Both the position numbers and the translations under genes were made by a program. Positions 1 to 9,679 of a DNA stretch of 64,000 bases are shown here, one piece after another (the stretch's first letter is position 1; every line of letters begins with the position of its first letter). Origin of the DNA: Marinifilum flexuosum (lineage in GTDB: Bacteria > Bacteroidota > Bacteroidia > Bacteroidales > Marinifilaceae); contig NZ_RAPQ01000009.1 in NCBI RefSeq assembly GCF_003610555.1, forward strand, positions 806,001 through 870,000. Direction: 5' to 3'. Below the pieces are notes generated by a model. It was not told where the DNA came from. It ran no database searches and saw nothing but the letters and a program-made list of their open reading frames with translations.

Positions 1-815
1 GCAGAGGCAACCTCAGGTTCTTCAATTACTTCTTGCTTAAACAGGTCTTCGTTAAACTCTTTCTTGTCCTTAAAAAAGTTGATCGACTTGTTCATCAAAT
101 CAATCTGATCGGCCTTGGCAACTTCATTCTCATCGTTGTAAACATCGCCAATAAAGCCTTTACACATATCAAGGTAATTCTGAGTATGGTAAAAATTATC
201 CTCACGAAGTTTCAAATCCAGAAAATCTTCCTTCCAGTACAGAGCATCTTTGTTTGGATTGGTCTTATCGACAATACAAACCTTATAACCTTTCTCTTTT
301 TCGGTATTAAAAACCAGGCAGCCTTTATCCAACTTCTTGATGTTAATGCCATTTTCACAGCCCAGCTCAAAGTTTTCATTCTTTTGGTACACCTTTAAAA
401 AAGTGTCTTTGTTTTCCGATTTGAAAATCCCCAATGCATTGCAAACTTCACCATCGACTACACATCCCGAAAAGGCAACCAGGTAAAACTCACCTCCTTT
501 AATATTTGGGTGGTTCGATTTTTCGTACAAGTGAACCGCAATATTGGTTGATTGATCGTAAAAGCTTTCGTTGTTCTCAAAAAACTCTGAAGCATAGCAA
601 TACACTTCGTTCATGTTTAAGTCAGCCTCGTTTTGGAAATGGTAAAATTCCTCCTTGTTAAAGGCTGAAAGAAAATACTTTAGCAATACATCTCTAACAT
701 CATCATCATCAATATCGATTTCCGATTTAGAAAGCTTTAGATCCTCCTCAAGGTGTTTATTTCCAACATTGTGCACTACAATGCGGTCAAGATTTATCTC
801 TTCAAAGTTAAACAT
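1..815 (-). CDS. Nucleoid-associated protein, NdpA/YejK (37-kDa NAP) family, partial
   Basis: Open reading frame on the minus strand starting at the ATG complementary to 813-815 and still open at base 1, so the C-terminus lies outside the window; about 271 codons are visible. The N-terminus begins MFNFEEINLDRIVVHNVGNK, the typical opening of this family, followed by an LLKYFLSAF segment and the stretch HLYEKSNHPNIKGGEFYLVAF. Members bind the nucleoid; in Bacteroidota their exact role is not established. The visible product has no signal peptide and is acidic in its second half. The gene is separated from the upstream M1-peptidase gene by a terminator and a palindromic repeat, so it should have its own promoter within 816-996. 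Family assignment rests on recalled motif similarity; confidence is good but not absolute. Confidence 0.8.
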   Translation of the reverse strand, partial: MFNFEEINLDRIVVHNVGNKHLEEDLKLSKSEIDIDDDDVRDVLLKYFLSAFNKEEFYHFQNEADLNMNEVYCYASEFFENNESFYDQSTNIAVHLYEKSNHPNIKGGEFYLVAFSGCVVDGEVCNALGIFKSENKDTFLKVYQKNENFELGCENGINIKKLDKGCLVFNTEKEKGYKVCIVDKTNPNKDALYWKEDFLDLKLREDNFYHTQNYLDMCKGFIGDVYNDENEVAKADQIDLMNKSINFFKDKKEFNEDLFKQEVIEEPEVAS

Positions 816-996
816 ATGGTACTATTTTAAGAACCTGACAAAGATACGCACTTTCGTTAAATATTGAATGATTTCTTAAAGCAGAGGCTGTAGAAATTAA
901 TTACTCCAATCAGTTATAGGTATAATGCCTCATAAATTACCAACAAAAATGAAAGTTATGGTGCCCTGCTCCCGCGTATGCAATTACATGATAAAG

Positions 997-1081
997 CTAC
1001 AAATATAAAGCAGCTCTGCTGCCTTGTTCATGCATCAAAATTGACCATTAGCTACGGTGCGGAGCACCACAATATTTGTAG
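997..1081. repeat. REP/BIME-like palindromic element
   Basis: Outer inverted repeat CTACAAATAT (997-1006) with ATATTTGTAG (1072-1081) encloses two hairpins: GCAG-CTCTG-CTGC (about 1010-1022) and GGTGC-GGA-GCACC (1056-1068). The arrangement, a pair of small GC-richer hairpins between AT-rich inverted ends, is like dispersed REP/BIME elements common between genes in Bacteroidota. Only one copy is in the window. Confidence 0.55.
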
Positions 1082-1151
1082 GCCAGTTGATCTAACGAAC
1101 GTAAAGGTAAAGAGTACCGTTACCTACTTTAGTTACATTTATATAACTTTC

Positions 1152-1185
1152 AAAAAAAAAGCTATCCCTTTACGGAATAGCTTTT
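1152..1185 (-). terminator. Intrinsic terminator of the ABC/M1-peptidase operon
   Basis: Hairpin AAAAGCTATCCC / GGAATAGCTTTT (arms 1157-1168 and 1174-1185, one mismatch). Read leftward it is followed by a run of eight or more T. It lies just past the stop codon of the peptidase gene at 1207. Confidence 0.75.
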
Positions 1186-1206
1186 AAGCACTTTATTTTT
1201 TTCTGC

Positions 1207-4200
1207 CTATGATACCGACTTGTCTTTGGCAGTAGAATTCTCTTTCTTCTCCTTAAACTTCTCAGTATTATCTGCTGTTTTTCTGTCGATTAATTTGTGA
1301 TAAGGATCAATCCCAACACTATGTGGCTTCTTATCTACAACAAACGAGAACTTGTTTTCTTTCGCAGTAATGTGAACTTTCTTGAATAGAATCTCTTGTT
1401 CTTCCTTGTTTTCGTCTTCAAGAAAAATGGCCAAATCGATCCAATCATTCATATCGATGTATTGCTTATCATCCTCTCTTTTCTTTGTATTTATAGAGAT
1501 GGTAACCGATGAATCGTCACTCGAAAGCTCTTTATTTTCTTCGTTCTTGGTATTGATCACTCTGTACTTCTGAGCCTCAACAACAAAATCAACCTTATAC
1601 TTTCCATCCTCGGTTTTCGATACGTAAGCACTATCCACCTTATTATCGAAAAGAGTAATGGTTTCAAGCATATCGGTAATCACATAGTCCATACTATCAG
1701 GCATGTGTTGCTTCATTACATCAATAAACTCTAAAGATGTAGTGTATGGAGGCTCCTGGAAAGCAACATCGCTAACATACTCGCTAAGCGCTTGGTTCAA
1801 GTTGTTTTCTCCCATATAATCGGAAATGGCATACATGGCAATTGCACCCTTATTGTAGTGAATGTATTGTTGATTTTCGTTATACATTAAAGGCTGTTCT
1901 TTTACCTGCTCAGAACCTCTTCCTCTTAAATATCCATTCAACTCTTCTTTCATGAACTTGCGGATTTTATTCTTAGGATATTTCTGCTCTAAGACCTTAA
2001 TTGCCGAGTATTCCGACAAACTTTCCGACATTAAAGTTGCTCCCTGAACATTTGCACCAATTACCTGGTGTGCCCACCATTGATGTGCCATTTCGTGAGC
2101 GGTAACATGGTATGCATAGTTCACGGCTCCCTCTTTCGACTTATCCTCTTTTGCAATGAAACCAATGGCTTCGGAGAATGGAATTGTATTTGGGAACGAC
2201 TGAGCAAATGTTCCGTAAGTTCTAGGGAATTCGATAATGCGAACCTGTTTGTGCTGGTAAGGAGAATAGTTTTCGCCATAATATTTAAGCGAAGCTTTCA
2301 CCGCTTCAACCATATCGGCAATATTGTAATCGTGACCTTTGTGATAATAGATTTCAATATTGATATCCTTATACTTATCGGTATACACTTCATATTTTCC
2401 TGATACCCATGAATAGAAATTCAGAATTGGAGCATCCATCTTGTAATGGTAATAAGCTCTATCGCCTTCTACTCTCTTGTCTTGCAAATACCCTGGAGCA
2501 ATTGCAATCTGATCGGCAGAAGTACTTACTGTGGTTTCAAAATTCACCCAATCGGCACATTCCGAAATGTAAGTGTTTCCTAATGCCGAAGTATCGGTAG
2601 GAGCTGCCATTCTATCACGTTTTGGCAAGTCGTATTTCTTACGCACCGTGTTATCGGTTAACTCACCCGAGCGAGAATAACCAAAGCTTGGGAAACTACC
2701 ATTATTAAAGAAGGTTCCGTTAGCAATTACAGGAGAATTGTACTCTAAGAAGTGATTTTCCTGATTGCTCAATGTAAAATGCATTTGCATAGAATCTCCC
2801 GGCATTAAAGGCTTCTCTAACTTGTAGATATTGTACTGGAATACGGTATCCTTACTCATCAACTCAGCCTTACGTGAAAAGCTAACAGCAGTATTCTTGT
2901 ATTGATAATTGATATGAATAGAGTCAATAGCTTCGTTGCTCTTATTCTTCAAGATATAATCCCCTTTAACTTTTAAATCTTTGGTTTCAGGGAATAAATC
3001 AACATCAATCTTGGCATCCACAATACGAGGTTGAGGAATGTTGTAATACTTCGAATAAGTTTTCTCATATTCTACTCTATCCAACTCGCTTTGTTTTGCC
3101 GATTTGTATTCGTTAAAAACATTATCGAACCAGTAAATGTACGAACCAATGGCAATGAAACCTATAACACAAACTGCCAATGAAACATAGAGCCCACGAC
3201 TTAAGTTTTCCTTTGCTCTTCGGAAACGAATCTTAATGGTTTCTCTAACTCCTCGGCGCCAAATGGCCAAACCTAAAATCAATAAAGATGAAGAGAACAA
3301 TAGCCAGTAAAGTCGGTAAAACATAAAGGCCGCTACTCCTCTGCCATATCCATCCATATCGGAATAGTTGACAGATGGTCCTGCATTGAATTTGAATATG
3401 TTTTGCTCAATTCCAATTTTCGATACAAAAGGACTGATAATTGAAAAGATGAATAGAACAAAAAAGCCAATGTAGAAGTTTGCAAACAGCGACTGAACAA
3501 ATAAGGATAATCCTGCCCAAACAATATAAGATGGAAGCATAAACAGGAAGAGCTCAATAAGGTAATGTATCGGCTCAATGTCGTAGTACCCCTCAGAAAG
3601 CTGAATTACAATACAAGTTACCATCACTACGAATAGCAACACCACCTGCATCTTGATTAAGGCAATAAACTTAGAGAAATACTGAACCCAGTTTGGTGTA
3701 TGTGTAACATCTACCAGTTCAAACATCTTTGCTCTGCGCTCGCGCTGCACTAACATTCCCGAATACAAAAAGGTAATCAACAGAATGAACAATTTGAACA
3801 TTGAGCTTGGAATCAACAGCATTTTCCAAGTGGTAGAATAGGTGGTTGTACCAAATAGATTCATGGTGGTATTGTGACCTATTACCATGAACAATATTCC
3901 CACTGCCACCATAACCATAAATGGAACCGATTTAATGATGAATTTAAAATTCAATTTCGAAATGCTCCACATCAGCTTGATGTTCCAGTTGAAACTATTG
4001 TCAATGTTTACCTTTGGAAGGTTGATATCCCTTAAATTATTGAAATTATCTTTTGTAACTACCTCGCTTTTTTTAGAGAACCAACGGAAACTCAAGGCAT
4101 TCTGAGTAAACTGAAACTTGTAGTAGGTAAGCGAGAAAATCAATAATGATACCGATATCCAAATGATTCTGTTGATTAGAACCAATCCATCCATTGGTAA

Positions 4201-4911
4201 CAGGTTCGTATTACGCTCTGCCACATTCCAATATTCTGTTGCATTCTGAATGGCTGATGCTCCGAAAGGATCTAATAGTGCTGCCAATGTTTTACTATCC
4301 AACTGGCTCATGTAATTATCTGATATACCCTGCACAAAAAACAGTACAATCATGGTAATGAAACCTGCACCTAAGTTTCTTGTGAAAGTAATTACGCTAA
4401 ACACTATGGCTCCAAACAGAAGTATGTTCGGCAAAATTACCATGCCATATATCTGCAAAAATGCCAATGGTCTGAATGGTCCAAGTAATTCCGGATTAAC
4501 GCCGGGAAATAATGGCGCAATCATAAAACCCAAACCAAATATTAAGAATATGGCCAAAGTAACCACAATAGAACTTAGAAATTTGGCAGGAATGTATTCC
4601 GATTTCTTAAATGGATAAGAATATAAAATAGAGTGCATTTCGGAACTAAAATCTCTATTCACAGAACCTCCAACAATGGAAGGCAATAGAAAATACCCCA
4701 AAGTAAGGATGCCAAAACTATTGAACAAGGCAATAGGCGAATTGGCCAAACGAACCGATGCTACAGTAGCTGTACTAGAATCGAATACCCCTAAACTACC
4801 GGCCATAACCAAAGTTGATATAACCAAAAGAACCGCTGAATAGATGTATGTAGCTGGGTTTTTGAGCCAGTATTTTAGCTCAAACTTAAATAATGTATTA
4901 AACTTGCCCAT
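1207..4911 (-). CDS. ABC-2 type permease fused to an M1-family (gluzincin) aminopeptidase
   Basis: 1234 residues. The N-terminal half has many hydrophobic segments in two ABC-2 permease blocks (one starting near residue 20, a second near residue 330). After a last membrane segment near residue 600 comes a large extracytoplasmic M1 peptidase domain. The zinc motif HEMAHQWW lies at residues 939-946, with the third ligand candidate in MSESLSEYSA; the spacing from the second His to that Glu is 19 residues, one more than the usual M1 spacing, as I recall for this fused family. The partner ATPase gene lies 2 bases upstream, so the two form an operon. Such fusions occur in Bacteroidota and are thought to link export or membrane extraction with peptide cleavage; the substrate is unknown. 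The C-terminus is charged and ends without a membrane anchor. Confidence 0.93.
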   Translation of the reverse strand: MGKFNTLFKFELKYWLKNPATYIYSAVLLVISTLVMAGSLGVFDSSTATVASVRLANSPIALFNSFGILTLGYFLLPSIVGGSVNRDFSSEMHSILYSYPFKKSEYIPAKFLSSIVVTLAIFLIFGLGFMIAPLFPGVNPELLGPFRPLAFLQIYGMVILPNILLFGAIVFSVITFTRNLGAGFITMIVLFFVQGISDNYMSQLDSKTLAALLDPFGASAIQNATEYWNVAERNTNLLPMDGLVLINRIIWISVSLLIFSLTYYKFQFTQNALSFRWFSKKSEVVTKDNFNNLRDINLPKVNIDNSFNWNIKLMWSISKLNFKFIIKSVPFMVMVAVGILFMVIGHNTTMNLFGTTTYSTTWKMLLIPSSMFKLFILLITFLYSGMLVQRERRAKMFELVDVTHTPNWVQYFSKFIALIKMQVVLLFVVMVTCIVIQLSEGYYDIEPIHYLIELFLFMLPSYIVWAGLSLFVQSLFANFYIGFFVLFIFSIISPFVSKIGIEQNIFKFNAGPSVNYSDMDGYGRGVAAFMFYRLYWLLFSSSLLILGLAIWRRGVRETIKIRFRRAKENLSRGLYVSLAVCVIGFIAIGSYIYWFDNVFNEYKSAKQSELDRVEYEKTYSKYYNIPQPRIVDAKIDVDLFPETKDLKVKGDYILKNKSNEAIDSIHINYQYKNTAVSFSRKAELMSKDTVFQYNIYKLEKPLMPGDSMQMHFTLSNQENHFLEYNSPVIANGTFFNNGSFPSFGYSRSGELTDNTVRKKYDLPKRDRMAAPTDTSALGNTYISECADWVNFETTVSTSADQIAIAPGYLQDKRVEGDRAYYHYKMDAPILNFYSWVSGKYEVYTDKYKDINIEIYYHKGHDYNIADMVEAVKASLKYYGENYSPYQHKQVRIIEFPRTYGTFAQSFPNTIPFSEAIGFIAKEDKSKEGAVNYAYHVTAHEMAHQWWAHQVIGANVQGATLMSESLSEYSAIKVLEQKYPKNKIRKFMKEELNGYLRGRGSEQVKEQPLMYNENQQYIHYNKGAIAMYAISDYMGENNLNQALSEYVSDVAFQEPPYTTSLEFIDVMKQHMPDSMDYVITDMLETITLFDNKVDSAYVSKTEDGKYKVDFVVEAQKYRVINTKNEENKELSSDDSSVTISINTKKREDDKQYIDMNDWIDLAIFLEDENKEEQEILFKKVHITAKENKFSFVVDKKPHSVGIDPYHKLIDRKTADNTEKFKEKKENSTAKDKSVS

Positions 4912-4913
4912 GA

Positions 4914-5789
4914 TTAATTCGATGCTTTAAGTGTAACAAAATATACATCTTCAAGATCTGCTTCCTTTGGTGTAAACAACTCGTCGGGCTGCGTTTCTGA
5001 ATATACATTTATATTCATGCTGTTGTCATCGTTAAATCGACTGGAAAGAATATCAAATTTCTCCTTGTGCTCGTTTAAAGCAGAACGTTCAATACATTTG
5101 GTCCACATTTTACCTTGCAACTCTTCTACCGATTGTTTTGGGGTTTTATGGGTTAGAATGGTTCCGCCATTCATTATGGCCATATCGGTACACAACTCCT
5201 TTACATCCTCTACAATGTGTGTTGAAAAAATAACAATATGGTTGGTACCAATCTCACGCAATACGTTCAGGAATCGACTGCGCTCAGCCGGATCAAGTCC
5301 CGCGGTTGGCTCATCAACAATAATCAGTTTCGGATTGTTAAGCAAAAGTTGAGCAATACCGAAACGTTGTTTCATACCTCCTGAATAACCAGCAACATTT
5401 TTCTTTCTTGCTTCAGTCAGGTTGGTTTGTTCAAGCACAGCATCAACAATCTCTTTGCGCTCTTGCTTGTTCGAAATGCCTTTCAATTCGGCAAAGTGCA
5501 TCAATAAATCTTCGGCCGACATTTTAGGATAAACTCCAAAGCTTTGTGGCAAATATCCCAATGCATTACGCAATACCATTTTGTTTTCCATGATATTTGC
5601 GCCATCAAACAAAATACAACCACTATCACCTTCCTGAAGAGTGGCAATTGTACGCATCAAAGTTGACTTTCCGGCTCCGTTAGGTCCTAACAGACCGAAC
5701 ATTCCTGTACCAATTTTAATATTAACATTATTCAATGCCTTAACGCCATTGCTGTATGTCTTTGTTAAATTCTCAATAGTTAATTCCAT
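4914..5789 (-). CDS. ABC transporter ATP-binding protein (partner of the permease/M1 peptidase)
   Basis: 291 residues. Walker A GPNGAGKS at 35-42, ABC signature YSGGMKQ at 135-141, and Walker B with LIIVDEPTAGLDP at 155-167, so the nucleotide-binding domain is complete; a switch His lies in FSTHIVEDV. The C-terminal 80 residues form the usual accessory tail of DrrA/CcmA-type ATPases. It stops 2 bases before the start of the permease/peptidase gene, which implies co-transcription and probable translational coupling. The product is cytoplasmic and should energise the fused permease. Confidence 0.95.
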   Translation of the reverse strand: MELTIENLTKTYSNGVKALNNVNIKIGTGMFGLLGPNGAGKSTLMRTIATLQEGDSGCILFDGANIMENKMVLRNALGYLPQSFGVYPKMSAEDLLMHFAELKGISNKQERKEIVDAVLEQTNLTEARKKNVAGYSGGMKQRFGIAQLLLNNPKLIIVDEPTAGLDPAERSRFLNVLREIGTNHIVIFSTHIVEDVKELCTDMAIMNGGTILTHKTPKQSVEELQGKMWTKCIERSALNEHKEKFDILSSRFNDDNSMNINVYSETQPDELFTPKEADLEDVYFVTLKASN

Positions 5790-5948
5790 TCATCTAAAAT
5801 TTAAGTAATTGTATTATGATACCATCTGAGTGAAGACAAATATATATAATGTTAAGCGAGAACATTCTTCTTCTGTCTAATGATTCATAAAAATTCGACA
5901 AAGACCTTTTTATTGCGATGAAATTGAGTTTTTACACTTTAAATATTG

Positions 5949-5971
5949 TCCATAAAAAAGGCATTTATGGA
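5949..5971. repeat. Inverted repeat upstream of the ABC operon
   Basis: TCCATAAA (5949-5956) and TTTATGGA (5964-5971) form a perfect 8-bp dyad with a 7-base loop, 160 bases upstream of the ABC ATPase start. There is no T-run on either side, so it is not a good terminator; an operator is possible but unsupported. Confidence 0.35.
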
Positions 5972-6067
5972 TAAATTAGTGGCAAAATGGAATTGCATTG
6001 AGTGCGTAGCCAACAACTTATTACTTTCTATTTATACTTCATTATTAGTGCATAAGGCACTTGACTT

Positions 6068-7597
6068 CTATTTCGTTTTCGAAGTCTGAACTTTTCTTTG
6101 CTTTCTAAACAACAGGTATCCCACAATTAGAATCCATAAAATTGTAAGTCCGGCAATTGGAATAAAAAGGATGTACATTTTCCCAAAAATGTATTGGTAG
6201 ATACGGCCGGTATGCACTTCCAGGCAAAGGTTCCACAAGGACATGGCACTCTCCTGTATCTCTGCTGGCATGTTGGTAAATCCGGTATCATCACTTAAGT
6301 TGCCTGCACCCAAATTGTAATCGAAAAGAATCTCTCTTCCATCTTTATCTTTTAAATAGCCTGCAATAGGATGTGCAGCAATGGGTGGTCCCATTCTGCG
6401 AACTGGCACATGCGGGCGTTTGGTAATGTAATCGAAGATCATATTTCTTTCGGGCATCCAATAAAAAATACCACTAAACGAACCTACCAAATATTGGTCT
6501 TCACCTGCCTTTTCGAGCACATTTACGCCCATTACCGAAACCGGAGGTTGATGCTCAAATCTTTCGGGAGCTGTTTCAAACAGGTTATCGCTATAATAAA
6601 TGCCTTCGTTGGTTGCCAGCATCACCCTATTCAAGTCCTCATCGTAAAGAACTCTTCGCAACTGATCGTACCAGGGGTTTGGATTATCGAGGTGAGTAAA
6701 TGGAATCTTATCCACACGACTATGGGCAATGGCAATTAAGAGTGGAGGGCGAAGAAACATTCCGGTAATGGTGGTTAAAATGAGAAACACAATTAACCAA
6801 TTCCCAAAATGGTTGTGCCACTTTAAGTTGAACTTTAGAAAGCTGATTTTTCTTTTGGTAATCCCTCCTCTTTTCTTGACTCTTTTGATCCAATTGGGAA
6901 AAAAGAAGTAAATTAAACCACTAAAGCACAGGAAAAGAAATATCAAGCCAATAAAATCAACAAACAACTTTCCCAGTATGCCAAAAGCCTCTCCACTATG
7001 AATCTCCCATAGGGATTTAAACAGGCTTGTTTTTCCATCGTAATCCTTACTGGCTGGAATCTTTACAATTTCGAAGGTATCATCAACTTTCTTTAGCAGA
7101 TTACTTCGGGTTAAGATATAGAGCTCTTCGCCAATTTCCATAAAATCAACAACTCTCTCCTCCTTCACCGGAAGTTCAAGTTTATTCCATTCATTATCCT
7201 TGTGTTGATAAAGGCCAAAAAGTGTTCCTGCCAACAGTTCTCCTGATTTGGTTTGAATGATTTTCTCAATCTTTCGATTATCAATTCCTTCTGGAAAGCC
7301 AGAATTAAAATCAGAAAAGGATTTAAAATTGTCAGAACTTTTCCAAACACCAATATTTCCATATATCAAGGATGCCTCATCACTTAAATGAATTGCTGAT
7401 TTTACAGCAGCTTTGTTCCAGTTTTTATACTGATATTCCGATCCCAGATACTTACGATTGATATCGCAAGAAGAAAACAAAGACCGGTGATTCATGATAA
7501 TCCCTGAAATGGAAAACAGGATAATAAACAGAGTAAGCAGCAATGATGGCCACTTGTGATATTTTTTTAGAAACTGTATTGTTTTGTTTTTTGCCAT
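6068..7597 (-). CDS. PepSY-associated transmembrane domain protein
   Basis: 509 residues. It opens KKYHKWPSLLLTLFIILFS, the typical first helix of PepSY_TM proteins (roughly residues 12-36), followed by a periplasmic region of about 160 residues, helices near 205-230 and 262-282 (with the conserved KWHNHFGNW lead-in), a second soluble region, and a C-terminal helix near 475-497. Proteins of this architecture often sit with TonB-dependent siderophore systems or act as membrane ferric reductase-like components; here no iron gene is adjacent, so the role is open. The gene is monocistronic: a 278-base gap separates it from the ABC operon downstream and the hcp terminator lies upstream. Confidence 0.85.
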   Translation of the reverse strand: MAKNKTIQFLKKYHKWPSLLLTLFIILFSISGIIMNHRSLFSSCDINRKYLGSEYQYKNWNKAAVKSAIHLSDEASLIYGNIGVWKSSDNFKSFSDFNSGFPEGIDNRKIEKIIQTKSGELLAGTLFGLYQHKDNEWNKLELPVKEERVVDFMEIGEELYILTRSNLLKKVDDTFEIVKIPASKDYDGKTSLFKSLWEIHSGEAFGILGKLFVDFIGLIFLFLCFSGLIYFFFPNWIKRVKKRGGITKRKISFLKFNLKWHNHFGNWLIVFLILTTITGMFLRPPLLIAIAHSRVDKIPFTHLDNPNPWYDQLRRVLYDEDLNRVMLATNEGIYYSDNLFETAPERFEHQPPVSVMGVNVLEKAGEDQYLVGSFSGIFYWMPERNMIFDYITKRPHVPVRRMGPPIAAHPIAGYLKDKDGREILFDYNLGAGNLSDDTGFTNMPAEIQESAMSLWNLCLEVHTGRIYQYIFGKMYILFIPIAGLTILWILIVGYLLFRKQRKVQTSKTK

Positions 7598-7706
7598 ATC
7601 ATAAAGATAACATCATAAAAAAACTGCCTGAAAGAACGGCAAGTGTTTCTATCAGACAGTGTTTTTCTTTTAACCCTAAAAATAAAATACCCCTTTACAA
7701 GTAAGT

Positions 7707-7758
7707 AAAATTGCGCCCTGTACAAACTCCCTCTCATCATACTTCACTCAGGGCGCAA
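7707..7758 (-). terminator. Terminator of hcp
   Basis: Inverted repeat TTGCGCCCTG (7711-7720) / CAGGGCGCAA (7749-7758), a perfect 10-bp stem with a 28-base loop. Read leftward it is followed by TTTTACTT. It begins 16 bases past the hcp stop codon. Confidence 0.65.
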
Positions 7759-7774
7759 TATTTTCAGTTATATA

Positions 7775-9421
7775 CTAGTTCAAGAACATTTTCATGTCTT
7801 CGTCTACAGTACCAATTCCACCAATTCCGAATGTTTCTACCAATACGTTTGCTACGTTTGGAGATAAGAATGCTGGCAATGTAGGTCCTAAGTGGATATT
7901 CTTAACACCCAGGTGAAGAAGAGCTAACAATACGATAACCGCTTTTTGTTCGTACCATGCAATGTTGTAAGCAATTGGAAGTTCGTTGATATCGTTCAAT
8001 TCAAATACTTCTTTCAATTTTAATGCGATAACTGCCAACGAGTATGAGTCGTTACACTGACCAGCATCCAATACACGAGGAATACCTCCGATATCGCCAA
8101 GCTCAAGCTTGTTGTAACGATACTTGGCACAACCTGCAGTTAGGATTACTGTATCTTGTGGCAACTTAGCAGCAAATTCCGTGTAGTAATCACGACCTTT
8201 CATTCTACCGTCGCAACCAGCCATTACGAAGAACTTACGAATAGCACCTGATTTTACAGCGTCAACAACTTTATCAGCAACTTGCATTACCTGGTTGTGA
8301 GCGAATCCACCAACAATCTTACCTTTTTCAATCTCGGTTGGAGCAGCACAAGTTTTAGCTAATTCAATAATTTCTGAGAAATCTTTCTTTCCGTTTTCGT
8401 CAGCAGCAATGTGCTTGAATCCTGGGAAACCTGATGCACCAGTAGTGTACACTTTATCTTGGTAAGTTGAGTTCGCCTTAGGAGGAACAATACAGTTTGT
8501 AGTGAATAAGATTGGTCCGTTGAAAGTTTCGAACTCTTCGTTCTGCTTCCACCATGCATTACCGTAGTTACCTACAAAGTGTTCATACTTTTTAAATGCC
8601 GGGTAGTAGTTTGCTGGCAACATTTCTGAGTGAGTGTATACATCAACACCTGTTCCTTCAGTCTGCTTCAACAACTCTTCCATATCTTTCAAGTCGTGAC
8701 CTGAAATCAAGATACCAGGCTTATTGCTAACACCAATGTTAACTTCTGTAACTTCAGGGTTACCATAAGCAGATGTATTTGCTTCGTCCAAAGTAGCCAT
8801 TGCAGTAACACCATTAGCACCACACTTCATTACCAATCCTACTAAATCGTCAGCAGAAAGAGTATCATCAGTAGTTGCTACCAAAGCTTCTTGCATGAAA
8901 GCGTACAATTCTGCCTTTTCGAATCCAAGGTTATAAGCATGCTCAGCATAAGCAGCTAATCCTTTTAAACCGTAAGTTAAAAGCTCACGCAATGAACGTA
9001 CATCTTCGTTTTCTGTAGCCAAAATACCAACTACACGAGCTTTTGCATCAAAATCATTTTCCGAATCAGCAAACCATGTTGCAGAGTGATGAAGATCGCC
9101 AAAAGAAACTCCTGCTTCTTCAGCTTGCTTTTTAATTTCTTCTCTTAATTTTAATCCGTTGCGAATTGCTTCAACGAATTTTACTTTATCGAAGTTTGCG
9201 TTAGTGATCGTCATAAACAATCCATTCATGATGAAGTTGTTTACTTTCTCATTTTCAACGCCAGCTTCGCGAGCTTTTACACTGTACAATGAAATTCCTT
9301 TCATTACATACATCAATAGATCCTGAATGTTTGCAACCTCGTCGGTCTTACCACAAACACCTTTAATTGTACAGCCTGTTCCCTTTGCTGCTTCCTGACA
9401 TTGATAACAAAACATGCTCAT
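7775..9421 (-). CDS. hcp: Hybrid cluster protein / hydroxylamine reductase Hcp
   Basis: 548 residues, the usual length for the anaerobe-type protein. The N-terminal cluster motif has Cys at 5, 8, 17 and 23 (CxxC-x8-C-x5-C), the short spacing of class I Hcp, expected to bind a [4Fe-4S] cluster. The C-terminal half has the conserved Cys/His/Glu segments for the hybrid 4Fe-2O-2S cluster, for example [18 protein letters not shown] and the GCAKYRYN and GQCNDSYS segments. The enzyme is cytoplasmic and works in nitrosative stress defence, as an NO and/or hydroxylamine reductase. A CRP/FNR-type palindrome lies about 135 bases upstream of the start codon (see promoter entry), which fits induction by NO or low oxygen. 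No hcr reductase gene is adjacent. Confidence 0.97.
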   Translation of the reverse strand: MSMFCYQCQEAAKGTGCTIKGVCGKTDEVANIQDLLMYVMKGISLYSVKAREAGVENEKVNNFIMNGLFMTITNANFDKVKFVEAIRNGLKLREEIKKQAEEAGVSFGDLHHSATWFADSENDFDAKARVVGILATENEDVRSLRELLTYGLKGLAAYAEHAYNLGFEKAELYAFMQEALVATTDDTLSADDLVGLVMKCGANGVTAMATLDEANTSAYGNPEVTEVNIGVSNKPGILISGHDLKDMEELLKQTEGTGVDVYTHSEMLPANYYPAFKKYEHFVGNYGNAWWKQNEEFETFNGPILFTTNCIVPPKANSTYQDKVYTTGASGFPGFKHIAADENGKKDFSEIIELAKTCAAPTEIEKGKIVGGFAHNQVMQVADKVVDAVKSGAIRKFFVMAGCDGRMKGRDYYTEFAAKLPQDTVILTAGCAKYRYNKLELGDIGGIPRVLDAGQCNDSYSLAVIALKLKEVFELNDINELPIAYNIAWYEQKAVIVLLALLHLGVKNIHLGPTLPAFLSPNVANVLVETFGIGGIGTVDEDMKMFLN

Positions 9422-9526
9422 AATAGTATTTTTTTAGTGTTATTTATTTTTGGTTTATTCAATTTACAAAATCAAAAGGGAGTAAAAGAATTTATTTTCG
9501 CCATGCTTTATCTCCTTTTGACATTA

Positions 9527-9571
9527 CAAATATCCGACATCGAGTATGTAAAAAGTGTAACGGATGTTACA
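9527..9571 (-). promoter_or_regulatory. hcp promoter with CRP/FNR-type (HcpR-like) operator
   Basis: The perfect dyad TGTAAC-GGAT-GTTACA spans 9556-9571, a 6-bp half-site with 4-base spacer as used by CRP/FNR-family regulators. On the minus strand GATATTTG (9534-9527) matches the Bacteroidota -7 element TAnnTTTG at all but its first base. If that element is used, transcription would start near 9523 and the dyad is centred about 40 bases upstream, the class II activator position. HcpR-type regulators of hcp are known in several anaerobes. The dyad is seen directly; the regulator and start site are inferred. Confidence 0.6.
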
Positions 9572-9629
9572 AACACTAAAATATTTCAGATTTTTTTATC
9601 TTTTTTTCTTTTACAAGAGTTTTGAGATA

Positions 9630-9656
9630 AAAAAACCCAATCGAACTTCGATTGGG
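9630..9656 (-). terminator. Intrinsic terminator of the small secreted-protein gene
   Basis: CCCAATCG (9636-9643) and CGATTGGG (9649-9656) pair with loop AACTT; leftward the hairpin is followed by TTTTTTTATC. It lies 24 bases past the stop codon of the gene at 9680-10042. Confidence 0.85.
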
Positions 9657-9679
9657 AATGGGGGTATATTATTTAAACG

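Larger units (their letters stand above)
816..1206. other. Intergenic region with palindromic repeat and terminator
   Basis: 391 bases without a convincing gene. It holds the palindromic element at 997-1081 and the terminator at 1152-1185. The remainder (816-996) is AT-rich and should contain the promoter of the leftward nucleoid-protein gene, but I could not place promoter elements with confidence. Confidence 0.6.

Noticed and set aside
33-398. Plus-strand open frame of 121 codons
   Set aside because: It is antisense to the nucleoid-associated protein gene, whose minus-strand frame has recognisable family sequence.
978-1187. Plus-strand frame of 69 codons
   Set aside because: It runs through the palindromic element and the terminator; composition is not protein-like.
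5949-5971. Terminator of the PepSY gene
   Set aside because: Good dyad, but no T-run in either direction; kept only as a possible operator.
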